From NCBI GenBank assembly GCA_013407085.1, contig JACCGJ010016162.1, forward strand, positions 1-64,000: DNA of 64,000 nt, in the 5' to 3' direction. Origin of the DNA: Atriophallophorus winterbourni. Lineage: Eukaryota; Platyhelminthes; Trematoda; Plagiorchiida; Microphallidae. The translations under genes and the position numbers were made by a program. Shown here piece by piece: positions 13,401 to 26,200 of this stretch. Each line of letters opens with the position of its first letter. Position 1 is the first letter of the stretch. A model generated the notes under the pieces. The model saw nothing but the letters and a program-made list of their open reading frames with translations, ran no database searches and was not told where the DNA came from.

Positions 13401-14055
13401 CGCGTCTGAAACCGCATTGATACACACAGACACACAAACGACTTCCAAATGGGATGGAGACTGTCTCTCCCTGGGGTTCCGGGTAATTTGGTCTGACACG
13501 AAACAAGACGGCTTGCAGGGATTAGCACAATTGATGGTAACCTGATCGTGGTCACCATATGGATTGAATTCGAAAAGCCGATGACCATGAATCATTTGCC
13601 CGAGAATTGAGATGTGAACGACTACTAAGCGCAGCTGGTGACCAATGATCCTCCACTTGCATCAAAAATACCGACAGGTGTATAAAATCTCGGCTATGAC
13701 AGAGACATCAATAGAAATCAGATGGGGCCGGAGATAAAATCGCACATGAATCGAATGGCGATAAATAGGTGTTCATTAAGACTTGTAAAGTAGGTTACTT
13801 TTCTTTCGTGACGAAGGCAAATAGTTAAGGAAGCGTAACTTATGTCGAAGTAATCGGGTCTGCCATCTTTACGCATGGTTCATTCGCGTGGCGACGTGGC
13901 AAATCGCACAAAGATGCTTGACCAGAAAAACAAAAATCATACCACGCTTTCCAGTCACGACAATGCGCAAGACAGGAGTTGGGCGCAGTGACCGTGGTTG
14001 CTCTAGACGTAAATGTGACATCTCGTCGCGCCCCACCACAAATAGCGTGGGGGGA
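10436..14055. other. No gene seen; simple-sequence spots
   Basis: A-rich on the plus strand. Short simple repeats occur at about 12465-12478 (AAG) and 12524-12537 (AG). Minus-strand open frames of up to 98 codons (11626-11922, 13305-13595) show no domain signatures and overlap in several frames. Confidence 0.45.
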
Positions 14056-14057
14056 TC

Positions 14058-14125
14058 TCATTGCTCTTATCATCTTTATCACTGTCCGTCTAGGTCTAGT
14101 CAACCCGACAATAGCACAGCCCACC
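14058..14125 (-). repeat. Repeat family A fragment
   Basis: CATTGCTCTTATCATC, then GTCTAGGTCTAGTCAACCCG and ending in TAGCACAGCCCAC match, in order, the middle of the family A copy at 31470-31540 on the same strand. The flanks of the repeat are missing. Confidence 0.55.
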
Positions 14126-14819
14126 CACATTCGTAAAAATAGGGGTTCTTTGTCTGCTACGAGGTTAATAATTCGGATAATAATGAAACACCGAAACCGA
14201 ACTATTAGACGTTATTTTGGAACGATACGAGCAACGCTACATGCAACCTGCTGTGTAAACACGCCCGAATCGGTTGATAACACACAATCATTGATTCCCA
14301 ATATAAAATGGTTACAATCCTATTGCTAAATGTCATTCGTTGTAATGCATCGCGAAAAATCATAGCCAAGTGGATTCATCAGCCTGCATTGTCAGACGTT
14401 TCGAGATTGGCTTAGATAACAACAAAAAGATTACAACTGGTTCTAGATGATTCATTCGGATTCACCTGTTTTCATTGTGTCCACATGTTTGGCCATGTTT
14501 ATGTGCATTCGGTGAAAAACAAAATTGAAGATCGCTCGACATTCGGTTGTGCATGAAAACACACGTGACTCTCATTGGGGAAACGTCGTATTATTATGAG
14601 ATCAAGCTAATGTGTCCCAACCGATCGATAGAATATGGTCAGTCGAATGGGGTAGACATTTTCTGTGCAAAACAAACGCCTCGGGTGTTAATCTAGCTGA
14701 CAGGGTGTTGGGTTGCTGATGTCGCCCGCACTTACACTCAAAGTCAAGCATCGTTTAGCAGTTAGGAATTGGTAAGGGTGAATTAAGTCCACACATAAAA
14801 GGAAAGAATCTAAAAGACT

Positions 14820-15045
14820 GTTACAACGACGATGTTCAAACACAGAATCACAAAGTGACGCTTGATCAAGCACTCAAGGCGCTTATGCATGACCAAAGTG
14901 ATGTGTTGCTTACATCCCCCGCACTTATACACCACTACCGGTTTCTGGCTGTTTACCGTCATTAGGTGGAGACAGTAAGATTAGGTCCAGTGAGCCTTGA
15001 AACAGTGGATAAGTGGTAAACAAAGTTATACTTGAATGCCAAAAC
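14820..15045 (+). repeat. Repeat family B, single copy
   Basis: Begins with GATGTTCAAACACAGAATCA, followed by the ACTCAAGGCGCTTATG block, CATCCCCCGCACTTATACAC, CCGGTTTCTGGCTGTTTACC and GTGGAGACAGTAAGATTAGG, and ends in CCTTGAAACAGTGG. It then carries a 25-nt module at 15017-15041 that is found in exactly inverted form at 22012-22036. A shorter family B piece lies just upstream at about 14717-14737. Confidence 0.8.
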
Positions 15046-18000
15046 ATATTTTTGACCCACGGATAAACAAACATATGCTGTAAGAAGTCTTTTATGCGAG
15101 GAAAACAAACAACAGACAAATCCCGGGATTTCAAACAATATGAGCGAAACACCTGTTTGCCCCATCCATGGAACGCAACCTATGCTTAACAGCAGAAGTA
15201 AACAACTGCAACGTTATTAAAGCATTCAGGAGAATTAAGCAAATTTTGACAAGTGGATCGTAGGCCATCTCAAAATAACCATGTAAGAATGTTTGTCCAG
15301 ATTGCTACCGGTGCGTGATAAAATTGAATGGCTAAATAGTTGAAGTGTGATATCCGTTGAAATTCGATGAACATATTTGAAAAACGCCATACAAATGCTT
15401 TTTGCATACGAGCAAATAAACACTGGTGTAAGCAACATACTAGTAAGAAGGTGCTTCGTTCAATGATAGAGCCTGCTTAAAAATTTCGCGGTCGCTATTT
15501 GATGATTTAAATACTTGAAGCAGAGTCGAATGGGCATGAGAAGTACGCGGACTCGATGAAGCTGGCCAATCACGAAAGTGGAGATGGCCATGTTACTTTA
15601 GGTATAGGATATTTGACACAGTATCGTGTACAATAGCGGCGTTGTAAACATCATGGCAAATGCATACCTGCCCGACAGCTGAGCTCACATAACAGCCTCA
15701 CTGGTATCAATAATTAATTCAGTAGATTTACAATTCTGAGCAACCTGTCAGTATCCCAAGTCATATACAGCAATTTGCCCGACTTCAGACATCATTTTAT
15801 AAGCACAAATTAGCACTCGCCTCTGGTGACACGAATTATTGCGCAAATTACGAATTGACACGCTTTTGTACGGAGCATTTAACACAATATTCAAAACATA
15901 TACAGCGTTTGATAAGTAGGTTGGCAACATCAAAGTGACACTGGATTACCCAACAATTTCATGTGTGACTACTACAATTGGTGACTAATAATTATTACCG
16001 CTAGTTATAATAATATCACGAGGAGTGATGAGGCAGTGAGAGGCGTAATTAAACAGTCACGCTGATGCCGTTCTACTCGTTCACAGAACTGGATTGAATG
16101 CGTTTCATTCAATGTGCATACAAATCATCGCAGCACGCGCGTGTTTACGCTTCAAAATACTCCGTAGATTTCTATATCCCATTATTCCTCATCTATTTAG
16201 GATTGTATCGCGTCTTAAGCATTATAAATTTGATACAAATATAATGCTGTCCATGGTGGTAATAAGTAGAAGCGTTGAACAGAGACAACGTCATTGCACG
16301 CGATAGCGTCTAGGGTTCGCCGGACCAGTTAGAATAACAGTTTAGGCTGACAGACATGCAAAATTAGAACCGTTAACCTCTCTGCGCAAACGGCGAACGC
16401 TATGATTTATGCGATTATTGAATGCATGTGCTTTACCGACAGTCAACCACGAGTTATTAACAGGTTCATCGATCGAAAGCGGCATATTCAGCCTAGCAAG
16501 ACAAACAGAATAAAAAGGAATGAAGTGCAATCGATTAACTCCCGAGACTGAGGTATGACACCAATGTTTGTTTACATGTACCAAGCAAATATAGTCTTCG
16601 CTTTGTTTATGAGTGTTTTTAAGCACCAAATGGCCCATAAATCACAGCCTCAAATAATGTCTGACCTTACTCATTCAGTCTGAAAGACCCACAACCAAAC
16701 CTGAAACACCAACAATGGGTTAGCGGACGATACGTGACTACTAAGACCGCGAAAACTTTGAACATTCTACGCCTTCAAATAAACCCCAATCAGAGTAACA
16801 ACCGCAAAAAGGTCTCACTGCATTACAACAAAGGTTTAGTTATATTGAATAAAAAAGTGTGCGGGCTAAAAAGGTAAAGGTTGATATCGCAGGGAATTCG
16901 GTTTATTCCGTTATTCTCAATTATTCGTCACTCACATTTATTAGGATTGTGTTATATCATGGAGGTATGTCAAATGTTAAAACAAAAATAAAACGGAAAG
17001 CCTAACAGAACATGAGCGTGAGAGAATCAACTGGCAGAATGACATTTTAGTCCATCCAACAATAGGCGAACGGAAAAAAATCATTGTAGCTGACGACCAC
17101 AGAGAGACTGGCGATAGATATGTGATCAGTCTATGTGAAATGATTCGAGCGTTGACTTGTTGTCTAAACATTGTCATCGTCGTGACAGTTTCTCATGCGC
17201 GGCCGACATCAAACGCGCGTGAATGTTTACAACCGACGGAGGTTCAAAAAGAATGCACGCGAAACTCTCAGGCATGTGGCTTGATCAGCAGACGAAAGCC
17301 TGATTCGCGAACAGTTACGAATCACCATAGCAAATAAAGTTGATTAGACTGTGCGACTGAAACTGTAATTGATGGAGAATGAGGATGCCGGACAATTTGA
17401 GCCGTGATCAATTAAGTACGGAAGAACATTGACGTGGGCCACCAACGGTAGAAAGAGATACTCGTTAGCCACTAAGCCAAGGTATCATCATCATCATCAT
17501 AGATAGCAACACACCGGTAACAAGTACCAAGTGCCATACAACCAATACATAGTAAAATATTCTAAAAGATATGGGGAAGGGTGGGACCTCAAAAGCTACT
17601 AAACCTACAACAGATTGAACACAGACGCACTGGGATGAGATGCCTACACCTCGAATCAAACATGCATTCAAGCAAGCATTATGAACGAGTAGAGCGACAT
17701 CAGCACGACAGCTTCCTTGCGGCTTTCGCTGTCACACAGCATCACAAGATTTCCTCGCCAATTCACGTGACAACAGACAAGATTAATCAAACATTCGAAT
17801 AAGATGTCTACAATAAGACCACCACTGAACACGATTTTTGGACATAAAAAAAAGTCACCATGAATTTTCATCTTTTGGACCCCAACCCGGAAGACGGATC
17901 GTACCAACTGCAGTTACTTTAACAGTCAAAGCCTTCATCTGCTTGAGTCAAGTCAGAGTCTGACCACCCTTAGAACGACGCCATTCCGAGTTAGGAGTAT

Positions 18001-18424
18001 AAAAATGAAGAGGACTAAAAGGTACTCACATATCACAAACAGCTTTCTAGTTTCATTGCAACCAACTTTGAAGCTTCGGCTTTAAAACGAATAATACCAC
18101 GATATAAAGCAAAATTTGGAATAAACACGAGAAAGTGAATTGCGTGACTGAGGAATTAGGTAAGCTTTCCATTTTTTGCCAAACCAAGCAAATTAATATT
18201 TCCATGTGAGGCGAACCTGCCTTATCTTTCAGAGTCTACCATATTCAGCGAACAAGGCGTCGTAGGGTAAGCAACGAGAAGGCATCAATCATTTAGCCTG
18301 AGAACCTTTGAGTTATCACATTCCGAGAAAACGTCATATAATATTAACACGAAAATGCCAGAAAAGTTAAGCACTTCTTCGCAGAACGGGGACGTAAATA
18401 CAGAAATCCGATAAGCATCTTAAA
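15046..18424. other. No gene seen
   Basis: A-rich on the plus strand. One ATC microsatellite at 17484-17500. Open frames of up to 98 codons (16342-16638, minus) have no recognisable features. No splice-bounded exon could be matched to the Robo gene, whose transcript may run through here. Confidence 0.45.
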
Positions 18425-18429
18425 CTAGG

Positions 18430-19240
18430 ATCGACCAAGTTCCACAGACATTGAGAGAGTTAGCACGGATGACAGCCTTGTAATCTTGTTCCATATTATG
18501 GAGCGAAAAACCCAGTCGCCGCCATAAAGGAAGCTAAGCAAACACTGCACATGCGTTGCGTACATCATGTGAGATGTCGTCCTAAAAGCAACCACCAGAA
18601 TTACAACAACCAAAGTAAGCGAAGATAGCGAATAGCTTAAAATCACATTGAGAGAGATCTGAGAGAGATTTGATCCAGTCGTTGGCGAATATTTTGCACT
18701 TGTTAGATGCGAAACACACGCAATGCCATCGAGTTTTGAGTGTCAGGCATTCTTGGATTTGCTGAGTTACTTGAGAGTCATCTCCCAAAACAGCAATGCT
18801 ATTCACATAGTTCAAAACGGAAGTAATCTCAACCGGCAGAATGTGAGCTTCCGTGGCCCCCAAACCAGCTTAAACGTTCCTTAGGACATCGTCGCCGACG
18901 AAGTCAAAAAGTAACAGCGAGGTACTCAGAATGTTTAATGGTAGAAAAAGTAGTAAGCTTAATAATAACCATAGGATGACAGGTATATGGAGTAAAATTA
19001 CAGCCATGCCAAACCCCACTGCAGATACTGGATGAGGATCTCAAACGTTTTGTCCATACGCTCAAGCCCTGTCTTGCATTGAAATATAACGCGTTTGAAA
19101 TCCTAACACACATCTAAGACACTCCATGTTTCAGCTGACAGTAACACCGAATTTGGCGATTGATGGAATCGAACGACGCATGGATATAAAAAAACACGAT
19201 AGTTATTTTAGAGAAAGCATGGTGTCGCTCGAGAAACACT
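18430..19240 (-). mobile_element. Decayed RTE-like LINE reverse transcriptase
   Basis: Reading the minus strand from about 19220 gives, in several frames, FYIHASFDSINRQIRCYCQ (RT motif A; consensus FLDFKGAFDSVNR), then LYFNARQGLSVW, then SSSSICSGVWHGC (consensus SGVRQGC), then VLNYVNSIAVLGDDSQ (motif C; consensus LEYADDIVLL) and FASNKCKIFANDWIKS (consensus FAPSKCKVLLQDW). The order is that of RTE-like LINEs and the same lineage occurs at 53.9-56.9 kb. The catalytic YADD has become YVNS, and stops and frameshifts are frequent, so the enzyme is dead. Confidence 0.75.
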
Positions 19241-19400
19241 GGAGTGTGAAGATTTAAGCAACACAATTTAGGTCGCGTAGCTGTTTCTATTGTTTGGCGC
19301 TGGGCCAGTAGAGAAAGATGGAAGCCGGTATATTGGAAGCCACTAAAACGAAACTGATAACCGATTGTCTACACAGAAATGGCGCTAAAAATTTTGAAAA

Positions 19401-19796
19401 TCAGCCATCAGTAGTCTCCTGTAATATATCGGAACGCATCCTATGCTCATAGTGGAAAACAACGTTTGAACTTCGCATCATATTCCTCAGCCGCCGCGCT
19501 TGAATATCGATGATACAAAGGCACCCGGATTTCATTGAATATTTCCTGTTTGGTTGGACATTTGGTGAAAATCGCTCATGCGGTACAGTGTTCTGGATGG
19601 TCAAATAAAAAGCATTTAGATTTTGAGGCCTGGGGATGAAAAATAGTATGAATGGTGAGACTGGCAGGTGAGACGGGTCATTCAGCTTTTTTTTCAGGAA
19701 TAGCAAGGTAGCAAAGTCAGATGGACAATCATGACCCAAAATATAAGAGGACCATATGAAGGATCGTGCATCTGTATCACAAAGTTCCGCATACAT
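19401..19796 (-). other. Unrecognised 131-codon open frame
   Basis: This is the longest open frame between 1 and 22 kb. The peptide is not low-complexity and shows no domain, signal or membrane segment that could be named. It lies upstream, on the same strand, of the RTE-like RT remnant at 18.4-19.2 kb and could be its eroded linker or endonuclease region, but no motif supports that. It could equally be a chance open frame or a Robo exon. Confidence 0.2.
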
Positions 19797-21900
19797 CGAC
19801 TAATTAAAAGTTTTAATAATTGCGGTATTTCTTACAGCAAGACAGCGGCGCCATTACCATAGATAATACATACCATCCGACGTAGCTCAGGCGGTAGGCC
19901 AAGTATACTTCATCGTTTCGAGTGGCTGTACACCTGGGTATTATATTTTTCAAGATTATTCAAGGTGTGGTATGGAATTAAGGCAGACGGCGAGCTTCTA
20001 TGGGACAGCATGCATACGGGAAAACACAAATCTTCAGCCTGGACAAATGACTGCCCAAGTGTCATGCGGATCACATTGTGCCACAACAGTAATCAAATAG
20101 CTGACCGCCTTTGACAGCCTGCAGCTGATAGCCCAAGCAACTAAGATTCATTCCGTCGGATGCCATGAGGGCTGGACGCATCGTGGCGCCGTCGAAACGC
20201 TTTAATACGTAAAGGTTGTCAAACAAAAGTCATGTAAATTAGCAAGATAAACGGGGATTAATCAACGATTAATCAACGGGAGAAAAAACAACATCCATTA
20301 AATTGAATCCCCACGAGGGCCAACTTTCGGACAGATCAAAGAGGGCAGATTAGCAAGAAACAAGGCTACTCGCGTGACTCAGTCAAAGGCGGAAATAAAC
20401 AGCAGTCGCCTTGACAAGCAGATGACTCAAATAGATAATCGAGAAGAGTGTGAGCAGGGGTACCGAGAATTTGAACAGAAGCCAAGTTTAGTCATTGAGA
20501 AGCATGTTGCAACATTATGCTTCAAAATGGGTTCCAAATGACATGCATAATAAAACGTTTAAACAGAATCGCTAGCAGAAGTTATGTGCCGTTAGTTCAC
20601 AGAAACGATTTCTCGGTTTCTGATAACCGTGGCATGGAACTAGAAAATCAAAAACTAAACTTTAAGAGCAAGTTGTTCTAAACAACAATTGGTAAACTCT
20701 TGTAAACATTTTTGAAAATTTACTAGATCTCAAGCAAGGCTATTGTTAATTCCTTTGCATAGGCAAATAATCTAACGGAATCACAGCGGTGATGAAATAA
20801 ATAGGAGTATTCAGTAATTCAGCAAAAATGCTGAAGAAGCCCGTACACCCTGTGACACAATATAACTAGTTAGTGGCAGGACATTCATAATCTAGCCATT
20901 TGGGTTCACCAGTCCATATGCAATTTCGTCAAACACATTATCCAAGTTCCGTTGAAATGATGAGTTACTAAGCTGCAAGGGGCTGAGAGCTGACAATTGT
21001 GAAATTTAGATGATCGCGTTAACTGGATACAATACACTGTGCTTTACTTTAATAAACATCACGTATTGGTGCATGGGCTGAGCACCAATTTACCGGGTGT
21101 TAGCCTATCCGATGTCAATCAACTAACAAATCCTGTGTCACTCAACTATGCCGTCTGCGTACGTGATGAGAGTCCAGTAACTTATGCTCAATGAGCAAAC
21201 TTCAACAGCGATGGTAATTAGAGTGCCATGATTGCCGACAGCAGGCTCTTACCGATGGAAATGATTAAAGCACAATGCACACGGTGAATTGTTAACGACA
21301 AACGCGGTTAGGGAAGCCGGAAGTAGATTCTTGTCAAAAAAACAAGGATAATTGCAGCTTGTAGGCCTCAACGTATTCGTTGGGGAACTGGAGGGTTAGG
21401 CAGCTAGACCAAATAAATGTGTGCGTGGAATATCTTTCGTGTTTGTAGGCCTGATTCAGTAATGATGTTTCTCAGTTGCAAAATATGGAATTTAACCGCC
21501 GAATATTTTTAAGAATAAACGATGTAGGTAGGGATAGTTTGAGCACACATCCTTATAATAAATATGATATTCACCTAAGGATATAACTATAAATAGGAAA
21601 ATTTGTGAATAGGGCGTGATGAGGAAGCCTTAAACAATACCATTTTTGCTCAAAAGACATCATGTCTATCGCTGTAATCGCTATGTGAAAGATTGTTCCA
21701 CCCGAATCAATAAGACAGTTTAGCCGCGTGAAATACTTTGCAGCAGATCTTCGTGCGCATGCGACGTACATGTATGGTCTACATCGTCCTAAGGAGACCA
21801 ACAACATCAAAAGTTGGTAGACGCCAGTTGTGTTAATATAGTGGATAAAAAGTAGGGAGTTTAGAATAAGTTCAGAATTATGAAAATTTAGAATTGAAAA
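19797..21900. other. No gene seen
   Basis: A-rich plus strand with no coding signature. A 79-codon minus frame at 21571-21810 shows nothing recognisable. Confidence 0.45.
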
Positions 21901-22036
21901 AATGTGATAAGTTGTTCACATCCGCCGAAATTACATTCCACTACCGGTTGCTGGCTGTATGTCCTCATCAGGTGGAGACAGTAAGATTAGGTACAGTGAG
22001 CCTTGAAACAGTGGCATTCAAGTATAACTTTGTTTA
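21901..22036 (+). repeat. Repeat family B, single copy
   Basis: Contains GTTGTTCACATCCGCCGAAA, a CCGGTTGCTGGCTGTAT block and GTGGAGACAGTAAGATTAGG, ending in CCTTGAAACAGTGG. Immediately after this, at 22012-22036, comes a 25-nt module that is the exact reverse complement of the module ending the copy at 14.8-15.0 kb. Confidence 0.8.
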
Positions 22037-22637
22037 GAATTGAAAACTTATCAGGATAACGACTATTTCCAAAACGATACGAACTGGCTCCAAAGAGATA
22101 ATGCAGTTAGTCGCGTTCAGAATGAAGCTTTCGCGGTGTATAGGTATAGTAAATGAAAAATTTCGACGAGTCTAAGCACTGTGGTTTCAACATGTATACA
22201 TTTATATACACAGGATTTGCATTACATTTGAGAGTGGCTGGCACGATATGCCGGATGTATGTCATCGCCTATGAATGTTTTCTTGTATTTTTCCTTAGGG
22301 CTGACTTCCGACACAAGTCATGAAAGCAAGGATCGCCAGGTTGTTGTCCTCATTTTCTTTATAAGCTCTCACCCGGGGTCAACAAGTTTAACATCAGCTA
22401 TTCGCAAACGCCCATCCTTCAGTAAAGTAAAGCATTTTCACCGGAATTAGGGAGTGACCGTAACTGACAGAGTGGTAAAGTTGATTATCGGAGGCGATTT
22501 GAAGAGTTTCATAAATTGGTGTGGGATATCCTTAACATGACCGACCAATGTTGCAGCCAGAGATATCAATAAAACCAGTGGTGTTTTGCATTCACAAAGA
22601 TGATAAACGCATGAAAGCGAACTGTACTTCAGCTTAC

Positions 22638-23201
22638 CAAAACCGGCGGTCAACGGATTGGGAGTCACCAAAGGATTGGAATCCTTCGCAAAGGATTGTG
22701 AACCCGAATGATGAGAGAGATCGTGGGTAAGAAATGCAGCACTTTCATCCGATGCTGGTAAACTGCCAGACCACTGCATGACAGCTTTCAAATGCCCTCT
22801 GTTAGACTGCAGTGAATTCGGGGTTTGTTGTAGTTCACTTTGTGCGTAATATGCAGAATCTTCACCGCTTGCGGAACCAGGAGCATGTGCCAAGCCCGAC
22901 CCGCGGTGATCCGATGATGCCAAAGGTGGCGAACCAGAAGGAAGGGATGGTGGCGGGTAGTCTGGAGGAGGAGGAATGATCTTGGCCAAGGAGAGCTGTC
23001 GATGAATATCGGAATGATTCCTTGAAGGACCGCCTGACGAAGAATTGTAGCGTATCATTTGTTGCATTACTGGAACACTGGCGTACGGTGTAACCGTATC
23101 TTCGTCTTCTAAGGCGTCATTGTTAACCTTATTACAGGTTCGCGGTTCATAACGATTGGGTAAATGGCCATTGGGAGTCAACGGAACAGGAGATTGAAGA
23201 G
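22638..23201 (-). CDS. ROBO: Robo exon: cytoplasmic tail with CC1-like and CC2-like motifs
   Basis: An acceptor (AAATCAG) precedes 23201 and a donor GTAAGC follows 22638. Length is 564 bp and the phases agree with the upstream exon: the split codon C|CT gives Pro1116. The peptide contains EDTVTPYASVPVM (CC1-like Tyr) and KIIPPPPDYPPPSLP (CC2-like, a candidate EVH1/Ena or SH3 ligand), then a His/Ser/Gln-rich stretch. No CC3 motif is visible, so it may lie in an unseen exon or be absent. Confidence 0.85.
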
Positions 23202-26200
23202 CTGATTTATATTTTAAAAAATAAGAATGGAAAATCAAGCTGAAAAGATCTAACACAAGGTCCTGAATCATAGGTAAACCATAATTTTTGAAAGAAAATA
23301 AGGTAGTAGTTTAAATAAACTCACGCTACCTGCTGTTTTCTGCTCATTTTAAACAGTATTAGATGAGAATTTGTGAAGAAGCGGTAGAGAATAAGGATGA
23401 GATCAGTAAATAGCTTGCACATTAGTAATGTCACAGTGTGGCAGTTGAGCATCCGGTAAACTGCTGTCCCCAATTACCGTGATAAATGCCACAGTGTAAA
23501 ACGGGAAAATCACGTAGACTAGACATTAAGACCGTTATTTTGAAAGTACAATCAACCTAAATGACGCAAAACTATTCTTGCGGTGGCACGCCCCACGGGT
23601 TAACCAAGTTTGACTAAAAATAAAGCAAGAAACCTTAACCAATTTTAAATAAAAGTAACCAAACTCACGCACGAAGTCATCTAATCAAACCGAGATTATA
23701 AACGCGATAGACAACTCACACAACGCAGACGATATGCGCAAGATATGAATCAAACCAAATCACACGATTGCGTGAGGAGGGTTTTCGCAATCGAAGAGCG
23801 AGATGGTGGAACAACCCGGAAGTGGGGAGGATATTTCCTGTACAACATCAGACACAAGATGCGACGTGAATCAGTTGACAAACAAGCACAAACAGACTGG
23901 CGAAGAACCATTAGCACCTGATTAAACTTTGGCAAAAGAAGTTTCGGAGTTAATGCGAGCGAGCAGTTGCCAAATATCGTCATAAGTCAATATGTTGACG
24001 TCGGTCACAGTCCTCAGTTTAAAATACTGTCCTAGGGTAGAAAATGTGCATCAAGATTGATCATATGCGATTAGGATTAAGCTGAAATCATTCTTGATAG
24101 GGTCTGCCATCGAAATGATTACTGATGACGTAGAACACGATGACAGAACGTACGACCGTAGAGCACCTACGTTATGGCATCTACCGAGCAGTATAGTAAA
24201 TCGATTACGAGACGATCGTAGAGAACACCGAATAGATAACTGACACACAACCACAACCCAACAAAATTCGAAAAGAATGGGAAAATAGGGACTCAGCAAC
24301 TGATTCTCCAAAAGAGTAAGCAGGGATACACATCATCACGACAGAATCATTGTTGCGTTCAGTGTCAGGCATTACAACAAGCTTTCCTAGCCGAAATTTG
24401 AAAACATACAAGATTAATCACACAGTCCGAGGTAACTAATGCAAGATTTCATTCGCTTTGTTTAGGTAAAGTAGTACAAATTTACTGTCACACACAGGGA
24501 GGTAAAGCTCAAAATGCACGACGTGCGTAATCAAGCCATGAAATTCAAATTCGGTTGAACAGAATATGAGTTGTATTCTGGTCAGAGCGCCAAACTCGTT
24601 GGTCTGCTGCTGTTAAGTCAACTGTGTTAGAGATTCATGTATTTGGCGTGAGTTGCGTTGCCAAATCTGACGCTAACATATCCTACCTTACAGTCTGAAT
24701 GTTCGCAAAGGCATGTCAGTTAGCCCCCTGAGATGTGCAACCATGAATGTCAAGAAATGGAGTTAAACGTTATTTTGTCTTTTATTTAAGAAATACACTG
24801 CAAACGTTACACGAACGATTTCACGTTTTATCGTGATAGAACGTTTTGTATGCACGTAAATGTTATGCTTTGGTTAGGCTTGTCATTTGGAAGACGAACC
24901 ACTCTGTACTCTTATAACTTTGCAGATCACCGCGTGTTATTAGAATGCATTTCCGTTACCCATCTCGTGTCCTACTAGGATCACTTTTCATGTAGATATT
25001 CGTCTTACACTGACAAAAGCTCCCACATAGATTATGCTATGCATGGAGACATTCGTACTTACTGATTGTATACAAATCGATTGTATACAGTTCAATATTC
25101 ATGGATCACGTTACCAGTAGCAACGAACAAACAAAGAAAATTTGAAACCGAATAAATGTTGGCATTGCGATCGCAATTTTATGCACTCGAAAAGTAATAC
25201 CGGTGCCGAGTTTATAGCCTCTTGGAACCCATTAGAGGCGTGAAAAGTAATTATGTAATTACGGTTCATTCGGCATTCCGTATGCCCGGGATTTGATTAA
25301 TGCTACCATTTACAAAGGCCGCGAATGTTACGCGGTTCCGAAATTGTAGCGTAAACTATTTCAAACAAGTTCGCCTAGTTTGGTCATCACTGCGCACGGA
25401 GGAAATCCCACAATTCCACAAGACAAGCTGACTGAACGCGCACAGTCAGCGACACAAGCACACAATGAATTCATATTGTGGTAACTTGCAACCGCAATTC
25501 GCTCGAAACACAAGGGGTGCAGGCGAATCGGTGGGTTAGTGGTGACCGGTAATTTGATTTAGAATGTTTTGACGGCTGGCAAAAGTAGCTTTATTCATCA
25601 TGTTACATGGCGTGCGTGTGGTTTTTCTATAGCGAGTTCAGTGGAGAGGGGAGTTGTAACAACAATAGAGCGACAAAGAAAAGTTGAGAAAATTCCATTT
25701 GTAGTTAAATAAAAATATTATCGTTGACTGACATTTTTCCCTTCAAAAGTGTGCTGCTGCGTCCAAGAGGATTTCGTTTTCAATTCATTAAAACATCTTA
25801 GGAACAATTTTTATTTTGCCGCTGTAACAATCGCAAGGCAAATTGACATAAAGCATGTGGATGATAAGAGAGGAAACAGTTCAACGTACATCTGGCATCA
25901 ACTATTACACCAAGTTGTTTCTGGTTGCATCCAGAGTCCTAGAGATCTGAAGTCAAAAATCTGAAGGGTGGCTCGAACCCGTATTTCTTGGCGAATAATT
26001 TCCATCCTCAGACATAATCAGCTGGAGTGAAGTTAAAGTTTGATCGTGCGCGCAATGCCTTTTTGCAGGCGCGAGATACGCCTTAAAACTAAAACACGCG
26101 TTTATCAAACAGCGATCCGTCCTGTACAGCTCTACTGATGCGATACGTGGCCGCTGAGGTCCCAGAATGTATGATCGTTAGAAGTGTTTGACCATTGGTA

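Noticed and set aside
13305..13595. Three overlapping minus-strand frames of 62-96 codons
   Set aside because: Openness in all three frames reflects composition; no motif or splice-bounded exon.
16342..16638. Minus-strand 98-codon frame as a further Robo exon
   Set aside because: Peptide is not like a Robo tail and no acceptor in phase 1 was evident.
19878..19897. tRNA A-box-like TAGCTCAGGCGGTAG
   Set aside because: No matching B box (GGTTCGANNCC type) at the right distance and no cloverleaf could be drawn; probably chance or a very old tRNA-derived piece.
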